Source: Segatella paludivivens DSM 17968 = JCM 13650 (lineage in GTDB: Bacteria; Bacteroidota; Bacteroidia; Bacteroidales; Bacteroidaceae). From it: 64,000 nucleotides of DNA. Both the position numbers and the translations under genes were made by a program. The stretch's first letter is position 1. Each line of letters starts with the position of its first letter. Below, one piece after another: positions 59,178 through 64,000 of this stretch. Location: positions 1-64,000 of the forward strand of contig NZ_KB890627.1 of assembly GCF_000373185.1 (NCBI RefSeq), given 5' to 3'. The notes below the pieces were generated by a model. The model saw only the letters and a program-made list of their open reading frames with translations. It did not search any database and had not been told where the DNA came from.

Positions 59178-61247
59178 TTATTCAAAAGGTAAAACGAATT
59201 TGCAACCTTCTTTCCAATTGCTGCACCCATAAGCGTTTTTGCCTTTTATGATGTGTCCCTTTCCGCATTCTGGACATACCTTTCCTATTAGTTCATCGCT
59301 TGGAATAAGTGCTGTCTTGCCTTCATTTTCTTGTGTAGCTAGTGTTGTGCTTTCAACCTTTGTCTTCTTTTTTGGAGTAGCCTTTTTCTTTTTGACAGTC
59401 TTCTTCATGTCTTCGTCAGACATAATGGTGACGCGCCTGTTGCTGTTGTCGCACAATACATCGTTGACAATATCTGAAATCTGTTTTTTCAGTTCCTCGA
59501 TAAATATAGCGGCATCATATTTTTTATGTTCTATATCTCTCAATTTCTTTTCCCATATACCTGTAAGTTCGCTACTTGTTAGTAGTTTTTCATGAATCAT
59601 GTCTATCAATTCCACACCTGTGGGAGTAGCCAAAAGATTCTTTCGCTCACGGCGTATATATTTTCTCTTGAACAGTGTCTCAATAATTCCTGCACGACTA
59701 GAAGGTCTACCGATTCCGTTTTCCTTTAATGCAGCACGCAGTTCCTCGTCGTCAACAAATTTACCGGCAGTCTCCATTGCTCTTAGTAATGTTGCCTCGG
59801 TATAGTATTTTGGTGGCGTTGTCTGCTTTTCTGTAAGGGTAGGAGTGTGAGGACCATTTTCACCTTTTGTGAATGTAGGCAATGTTCGTTCTTCGTCACT
59901 CTTCTTCTCTTCATCGTCATTTGTGTTTGTGTCCTTGCTGTAAACAACTCTCCAACCAGGCTCAAGAATTTCCTTTCCTATAACCTTAAATTCAATCTTG
60001 TCAACTTCTCCAAGCACTGTTGTAGTCGAAAACTTGCAATCTGGATAGAATACGCTTATAAAGCGTGTGGCTATGAGGTCGAAAACATTCTGTTCCATAT
60101 TGGTCAACCCACTGACTGGTACGCCTGTAGGAATTATGGCATGGTGATCGGTAACCTTACTGGTATCAAACACCTTTTTGCTCTTTGGCAGTTTGGCACT
60201 TATAGCAGCAAGATTCTTTACTAATTCCATATACTTTGGCTGACTGTCAATCTTGCATTGGCTCACTCCGTTGAGTATCTGTGGACATTTAGGATAAATG
60301 TCATCGCTCAAGTATTGGGTATCAACACGTGGGTATGTGGTGAATTTCTTTTCGTAAAGACTCTGGATTATGTTAAGAGTGGTTTCGGCTGAATAACCGA
60401 ATTTTTTGTTGCAGTCTACCTGCAATGAAGTAAGGTCATATAGATGTGGTGGTGCGTCAGTACCTTTTTTCTTCTGCACGTTGGTGATGAAGAAAGGCTT
60501 TCCTTCAATTGTTTCAAATGCCTTTTCACCCTCCTCCTTACTGGTAAACTTGCCCGATGTTGCAGTGAATTGTGTGTCACGATATATGGTAGCCAATACC
60601 CAATAAGTTTCAGGTTTGAAGTTTTCTATTTCCTTTTGCCTGTTCACAATAAGCGCAAGAGTAGGAGTCTGCACTCTTCCTATACTGAGTACCTGTCGGT
60701 TCTGTCCGTATTTAAGAGTGTATAGACGTGTAGCGTTCATACCTAGCAACCAGTCACCGATAGCGCGGCTTAGTCCGGCAAGATATAATGGTTGATAATT
60801 GTCCTGTTCTTTAAGTTCCTGAAAGCCCTGTTTGATAGCTTCATCCGTCATAGATGATATCCAAAGTCTCTTTACTGGACATTTCACATGAGCCTTCTGC
60901 ATAACCCATCTTTGGATAAGTTCACCTTCCTGCCCAGCATCACCACAGTTTATAATTTCGTCGGCTTGTGAATAAAGTTTTTCGATTGTAGCAAACTGTT
61001 TTTTTATTCCATCATCGGGAATAACTTTTATTCCGAAGCGTAACGGAATCATAGGCAGAGCAGCCAAACTCCAGTGTTTCCAATTCTCACTGTAGTCGTT
61101 TGGCTCCTTTAACTCACATAAATGACCGAAAGTCCATGTGACCTGATATCCGTTTCCTTCCATGTATCCATCTCTGGAACTATTGGCTCCAAGGATGCGT
61201 GCAATGTCTTTAGCTACGCTAGGTTTCTCAGCTATACAAACAATCAT
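59178..61247 (-). CDS. topB: DNA topoisomerase III
   Basis: This 689-residue type IA topoisomerase has the toprim domain 'VCIAEKPSVAKDIARILG' (Glu7) and 'INCGDAGQEGELIQRWV' (Asp103). The catalytic Tyr305 is in 'FTTYPRVDTQYLS', and 'LYEKKFTTYPR', 'AGLSRAIGDWLLGMNATR' and 'GIGRPSSRAGIIETL' are further family signatures. A Lys-rich linker and a C-terminal zinc-finger-like part ('CPECGKGHIIKG', 'YGCSNWKEGC') follow. The second Asp of the canonical DxDxE motif is Gly (Asp-Ala-Gly-Gln-Glu). It decatenates DNA by cutting one strand. It precedes porE by 17-32 bp. Confidence 0.92.
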   Translation of the reverse strand: MIVCIAEKPSVAKDIARILGANSSRDGYMEGNGYQVTWTFGHLCELKEPNDYSENWKHWSLAALPMIPLRFGIKVIPDDGIKKQFATIEKLYSQADEIINCGDAGQEGELIQRWVMQKAHVKCPVKRLWISSMTDEAIKQGFQELKEQDNYQPLYLAGLSRAIGDWLLGMNATRLYTLKYGQNRQVLSIGRVQTPTLALIVNRQKEIENFKPETYWVLATIYRDTQFTATSGKFTSKEEGEKAFETIEGKPFFITNVQKKKGTDAPPHLYDLTSLQVDCNKKFGYSAETTLNIIQSLYEKKFTTYPRVDTQYLSDDIYPKCPQILNGVSQCKIDSQPKYMELVKNLAAISAKLPKSKKVFDTSKVTDHHAIIPTGVPVSGLTNMEQNVFDLIATRFISVFYPDCKFSTTTVLGEVDKIEFKVIGKEILEPGWRVVYSKDTNTNDDEEKKSDEERTLPTFTKGENGPHTPTLTEKQTTPPKYYTEATLLRAMETAGKFVDDEELRAALKENGIGRPSSRAGIIETLFKRKYIRRERKNLLATPTGVELIDMIHEKLLTSSELTGIWEKKLRDIEHKKYDAAIFIEELKKQISDIVNDVLCDNSNRRVTIMSDEDMKKTVKKKKATPKKKTKVESTTLATQENEGKTALIPSDELIGKVCPECGKGHIIKGKNAYGCSNWKEGCKFVLPFE

Positions 61248-61266
61248 ATTTCTTTATTTTAGTCTA

Positions 61267-61297
61267 CAAAGGTAGTGCAAGCCGAACACAATACAAA
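61267..61297 (-). promoter_or_regulatory. Promoter of the topB-porE operon
   Basis: Plus CAAAGGTA (61267-61274) reads TACCTTTG on the minus strand. CAAA at 61294-61297 (TTTG) is 19 bp away. The transcript would start about a dozen bases before the topB ATG, so the leader is very short. Confidence 0.75.
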
Positions 61298-61303
61298 ATA
61301 AAA
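61276..61303. repeat. 28-bp direct repeat, copy 1
   Basis: This segment (starting TGCAAGCCGAACACAATACA) is identical over 28 bp to 61433-61460. It spans the spacer and -33 element of the topB promoter. Confidence 0.75.
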
Positions 61304-61432
61304 AATAAGTTTTTTATTTTTATTACTTATTGTGAATTTCATTCTCACCTCAATATAACTCAAATAAATTCGGTTATATTTCGGTTCGTCGAAATTTGTT
61401 GAGGCGTAGCCTATCTTCAATGCAGTTAAAGT

Positions 61433-61460
61433 TGCAAGCCGAACACAATACAAAATAAAA
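61433..61460. repeat. 28-bp direct repeat, copy 2
   Basis: The second identical copy lies 157 bp from the first. Next to it, where copy 1 has the -7 box CAAAGGTA, stands only a degenerate TTAAAGTT, so this copy is probably not an active promoter. The RhuM-like fragment ends at this repeat. Confidence 0.7.
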
Positions 61461-61570
61461 CCCACTGTAATAATCATGTCAAGGTTGTAGAATGGAATCT
61501 CACTATTCACAGCCAGTATTCCTTCTTGGCGAACCTGTCGGAAATTCCGATAGGTTGCTTCTTCTCGCAA
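61457..61570 (-). pseudogene. Fragment of a RhuM-family ('virulence RhuM') gene
   Basis: On the minus strand, about 38 codons read 'RNFRQVRQEGILAVNSEIPF' followed by 'YNLDMIITVGF'. Chromosomal RhuM-family proteins share a core of the form Q-EG---V-R-I--YNL--II-VGYRV, then a long remainder. Here the match stops exactly where the 28-bp repeat copy 2 begins, and the following frame is encoded by repeat and AT-rich spacer. There is no normal start codon for the fragment. I take it as a relic cut off by a repeat-associated rearrangement. Confidence 0.45.
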
Positions 61571-61676
61571 TTCATGGTGACAATAGCTTCCTTGTAATGT
61601 TTAGATAGCTCCTCCACCTTAAATGTTTAATAGCAAAAAAAGTGAATATATAGCGTAAATAATTGGGATAAATTTG

Positions 61677-61684
61677 TATCTTTG
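61677..61684 (+). promoter_or_regulatory. -7 box of the cytidine deaminase gene
   Basis: TATCTTTG matches TAnnTTTG and lies 29 bp before the cdd ATG. A -33 box at the usual distance is not clear. Confidence 0.5.
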
Positions 61685-61713
61685 TCGCTACAAATAGAAA
61701 ACATCAGAGCAAA

Positions 61714-62196
61714 ATGAAGAAATTGAAGATAGAAATAAATTATGATTTCTGCCAGCCTGAAGAATTAAGCGCTGAGGACAATCAGCTTATAGAACGTGCA
61801 AAAGCTGCTACATCAAATAGTTATGCCAATTACAGCCATTTCCATGTTGGAGCTGCATTAAGGCTTAATGATGGTGATATCGTTATAGGTGCTAATCAGG
61901 AGAATGCAGCATTCCCATCAGGACTTTGTGCCGAACGTTCTGCGATCTTCGCCGCTCAGTCACAGCGTCCTGATCAGCCAATAGTTGCATTGGCAATAGC
62001 TGCATATAATAATCACGGATTTCTTGCTGATCCAATAACTCCATGTGGAGCTTGCAGACAGGTAATTCTAGAAATTGAAGATCGATATAAGCAGAATGTG
62101 CGCATACTTCTTTATGGTACGACAGGTGTATATGTACTGAATAGTGTTAAAGATTTGTTGCCATTTTCGTTTGTTGATGAGAATATGAGGAAATAG
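61714..62196 (+). CDS. cdd: Cytidine deaminase
   Basis: This 160-residue enzyme hydrolyses cytidine and deoxycytidine to uridine forms in pyrimidine salvage. Zinc-site motifs are present: 'FPSGLCAERSAIFAAQS' (Cys and catalytic Glu, ~71) and 'PCGACRQVILE' (two Cys, ~110). 'YSHFHVGAALRL' (~40) is the substrate-binding segment. Length is slightly above the usual tetrameric Cdd (~130-150). The gene has its own -7 box and is followed by lutA after 68 bp. Confidence 0.93.
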   Translation: MKKLKIEINYDFCQPEELSAEDNQLIERAKAATSNSYANYSHFHVGAALRLNDGDIVIGANQENAAFPSGLCAERSAIFAAQSQRPDQPIVALAIAAYNNHGFLADPITPCGACRQVILEIEDRYKQNVRILLYGTTGVYVLNSVKDLLPFSFVDENMRK

Positions 62197-62264
62197 TTTA
62201 TCGAATATTTCTTTTCGGTAAAACTTTAGGTCTTAAATATTTTTAAATAATATCGAGGTATATA

Positions 62265-63002
62265 ATGAAAGTTGGACTGTTTATTCCATGCTATGTTGAT
62301 GCTTTGTATCCGGAAGCTGGTGTAGCTACGTATAAATTACTTAAGCATTTCGGAATTGACGTGAGTTACCCAGAAAAGCAAACTTGCTGTGGGCAACCTA
62401 TGGGAAATGCGGGATTTGAACGTATGGCAAAGCCTTTGGCTAGGAAGTTTGATGACATGTTTAAGGATTTTGATTATGTGGTTGCGCCTTCTGCGTCATG
62501 CGCTGCTTATGTGAAAGTGTTTTATCCGCATATCCTTGAAGGTGAGCATGAATGTGTATCTTCAAAAAAAATAATGGATATCGTAGAATTTCTCCATGAT
62601 GTTCTAAAGATAACTTCTCTTCCTGGTCGTTTCAATCATGTCGTGAGTGTACACAATAGTTGCCATGGCGTGAGAGAATTAGGATTGTCATCACCTTCAG
62701 AACTTAATGTTCCGCAGTTCAACAAGATCATTGATTTATTGAAACTGATAGATGGTATCACGATAAAGGAACCTGAACGTAAAGATGAATGTTGTGGATT
62801 CGGCGGTATGTTTTCTGTTGAAGAAACTGCGGTTTCAATACGTATGGGCGAAGACAAAATAGAACGTCACATGGCCACAGGAGCAGAATATGTGACAGGA
62901 CCAGACAGCAGTTGCCTTATGCACATGGCTGGTATTGCCAAACGTGAGAATAAGAATATAAAGTTTGTTCATGTATCGCAGATTCTTGCTGCCGGACTTT
63001 AA
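62265..63002 (+). CDS. lutA: LutA/GlcF-like (Fe-S)-binding oxidoreductase subunit (lactate utilisation)
   Basis: This 245-residue protein has two Cys-rich CCG-type domains: 'EKQTCCGQPMGNAGF' (~37) with 'VAPSASCAAYVK' (~76), and 'VHNSCHGVRELG' (~129) with 'DECCGFGGMFSVEE' (~173) and 'GPDSSCLMHMAG' (~209). Each set binds an iron-sulfur cluster in heterodisulfide-reductase-like subunits. LutA with LutB and LutC oxidises L-lactate to pyruvate without flavin. The lutB gene starts 17 bp downstream, which supports the call. Confidence 0.9.
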   Translation: MKVGLFIPCYVDALYPEAGVATYKLLKHFGIDVSYPEKQTCCGQPMGNAGFERMAKPLARKFDDMFKDFDYVVAPSASCAAYVKVFYPHILEGEHECVSSKKIMDIVEFLHDVLKITSLPGRFNHVVSVHNSCHGVRELGLSSPSELNVPQFNKIIDLLKLIDGITIKEPERKDECCGFGGMFSVEETAVSIRMGEDKIERHMATGAEYVTGPDSSCLMHMAGIAKRENKNIKFVHVSQILAAGL

Positions 63003-63019
63003 TTAAAAGGAAAGATATT

Positions 63020-64000
63020 ATGAGTACTATTCATTCAAAGAATGCTGAAATATTCAATAAAGACCGTGCGAAGACAACATGGCACGACCAAACATTCTGG
63101 GCGTTAAGGGAAAAACATGATAACATGGCTGAACAACTACCTGAATGGGAAGAACTACGCAGTCATGCCAGTGATATAAAGTGCCATACGATTACTCATC
63201 TAGCTGATTATCTAGAAAAGTTTTCTGCTAATCTTGAAAGCAGAGGAGTGATTGTTCATTGGGCTGCTGACGCAAGCGAGTTTAATGAAACAGTGTTGGA
63301 TATCCTGAAAAGCCATAATGTGAGCAAGATGGTGAAGTCAAAGTCTATGCTTACTGAGGAATGTGAGATGAATCCATATCTGGAAAAACATGGGATAGAT
63401 GTTGTCGAGACTGATTTGGGTGAGCGAATACTACAGCTCCTTAATCAGAAACCAAGTCATATTGTTGTCCCTGCCAGTCACTTGAAACGCGAAGAAGTTG
63501 GAAGAGTGTTTGAGCAAAAAGGTATCTCAAAGGAAATAGGAAACTATGATCCTACTTATCTCACACGTTGTGCCCGTTATAGTTTACGTAAGGAATTTAT
63601 GGATGCTGGTGCTGGAATGACTGGTTGCAACTTTGGTGTCGCTGATACTGGTGATATCGTAGTATGTACAAACGAGGGTAATGCCGATATGAGCACGTCA
63701 ATGCCTAAACTGCACATCGTAGCAATGGGTATAGAAAAACTTGTTCCCGATTATGATTCATTGGCAGTGTTCCTTCGTCTTCTTTGTCGTTGCGGAACAG
63801 GTCAGCCTACAACAGCATTCACATCCCATTTTAGACAGGCACGACCAGGAGCAGAGATGCATGTGGTTCTTGTTGATAATGGCAGAAGTGATATCATTGC
63901 TGATAAGGAACATTGGCAAACTCTTAAATGTATTCGTTGTGGAGCTTGTATGAATACTTGTCCGGTATATCGTCGCAGTGGAGGATATAGTTATACATAT
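63020..64000 (+). CDS. lutB: LutB lactate-utilisation iron-sulfur protein, 3' end outside window
   Basis: The frame is open from ATG 63020 to the last base (327 codons). It begins 'MSTIHSKNAEIFNKDRAKTT' and includes an LUD domain ('TGCNFGVADTGDIVVCTNEG', ~200) and, near the edge, the start of a ferredoxin-like site 'CIRCGACMNTCPVYRR' (~304). LutB carries two [4Fe-4S] clusters and the LUD domain; usual length is ~450-480, so some 130 residues lie beyond the edge. It is co-transcribed with lutA, and lutC is expected next. Confidence 0.9.
   Translation, partial: MSTIHSKNAEIFNKDRAKTTWHDQTFWALREKHDNMAEQLPEWEELRSHASDIKCHTITHLADYLEKFSANLESRGVIVHWAADASEFNETVLDILKSHNVSKMVKSKSMLTEECEMNPYLEKHGIDVVETDLGERILQLLNQKPSHIVVPASHLKREEVGRVFEQKGISKEIGNYDPTYLTRCARYSLRKEFMDAGAGMTGCNFGVADTGDIVVCTNEGNADMSTSMPKLHIVAMGIEKLVPDYDSLAVFLRLLCRCGTGQPTTAFTSHFRQARPGAEMHVVLVDNGRSDIIADKEHWQTLKCIRCGACMNTCPVYRRSGGYSYTY

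Larger units (their letters stand above)
61248..61713. other. Spacer with duplicated promoter-containing repeat and gene fragment
   Basis: This 466-bp spacer between topB and cdd holds two identical 28-bp repeats (61276-61303 and 61433-61460), the topB promoter within the first, a RhuM-like coding fragment on the minus strand, and the cdd -7 box at its right end. The frame 61259-61570 as a whole is not a normal gene. Confidence 0.6.

Noticed and set aside
61259-61570. 103-codon minus-strand frame upstream of topB taken as an intact gene
   Set aside because: Only its first third resembles a protein family; the rest is encoded by the 28-bp repeats, the topB promoter and AT-rich spacer.

Overview
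The window looks like a chromosomal segment of a Bacteroidales bacterium, most likely a Prevotella-type member of the Prevotellaceae. The DNA is AT-rich. Recognisable promoters follow the Bacteroidetes pattern (TTTG, 19-21 bp, TAnnTTTG) instead of -35/-10, and Shine-Dalgarno sequences are weak. The gene set includes FimB/Mfa2-type fimbriae, type IX secretion parts (PorQ, PorE), an ECF sigma factor with small membrane partners, PCMD lipoproteins, and an aryl-polyene/flexirubin-like pigment cluster. No rRNA, tRNA, CRISPR array or intact insertion sequence was seen.

Region 1 (1-6.6 kb) is a fimbrial operon on the + strand. It runs from the end of a DUF3868/TPR-type protein through a variable tip fimbrillin, a shaft fimbrillin and a FimB/Mfa2-type anchor to a second variable tip fimbrillin. 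Both tip proteins end in a DUF1566-like C-type-lectin domain whose last ~40 residues look like the variable region of a diversity-generating retroelement (DGR). A short Avd-like gene (a DGR accessory protein) follows at once and looks truncated. No reverse transcriptase or template repeat is visible, so this is an orphan or decaying DGR, or one that works with a distant reverse transcriptase.

Region 2 (6.9-11.6 kb) is a leftward operon of a PCMD lipoprotein, a small outer-membrane barrel and a GH78 alpha-L-rhamnosidase. Region 3 (11.7-34.3 kb) is mostly housekeeping: an AlkD-like protein, a flavodoxin-like reductase and a CDF metal exporter; a repeat-rich 0.9 kb spacer; a cold-shock protein with a DEAD helicase; an LTA-synthase-like enzyme; an alpha-2-macroglobulin-like protein with a DUF1573 protein; ispH, cmk and porQ with a candidate small RNA between ispH and cmk; prenyl synthase with TatD; an Lrp-type regulator; folA with an rRNA methyltransferase; and a DUF6249-like protein. 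Region 4 (34.3-35.2 kb) is an ECF sigma factor with a small membrane protein.

Region 5 (35.7-57.1 kb) is one 21-gene co-directional run with a good promoter at 35687-35718. It encodes a type II fatty-acid/polyketide-like line: ketoreductase, three ketosynthases with a Cys nucleophile, two half-length ketosynthase-like proteins without it, two ACPs, two complementary hotdog dehydratases, a thioesterase and an O-methyltransferase. Membrane, transfer and export parts follow: LpxL-like and PlsC/PlsB-like acyltransferases, a GT2 glycosyltransferase, an SMR/EamA-like protein, LolA and an MMPL exporter fused to an acyltransferase. The run also holds two CrtI/retinol-saturase-like flavoenzymes, a secreted esterase and a PaaK-like adenylating enzyme. 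It resembles aryl-polyene/flexirubin clusters but shows no ammonia lyase and no DarA/DarB, so both starter supply and final product are open. I judge it and the DGR-linked fimbriae to be the two best leads.

Region 6 (57-64 kb) holds porE and topB (leftward) behind a promoter inside a 28-bp repeat, a RhuM-like gene fragment, cytidine deaminase, and lutA with the start of lutB, which runs off the right end.
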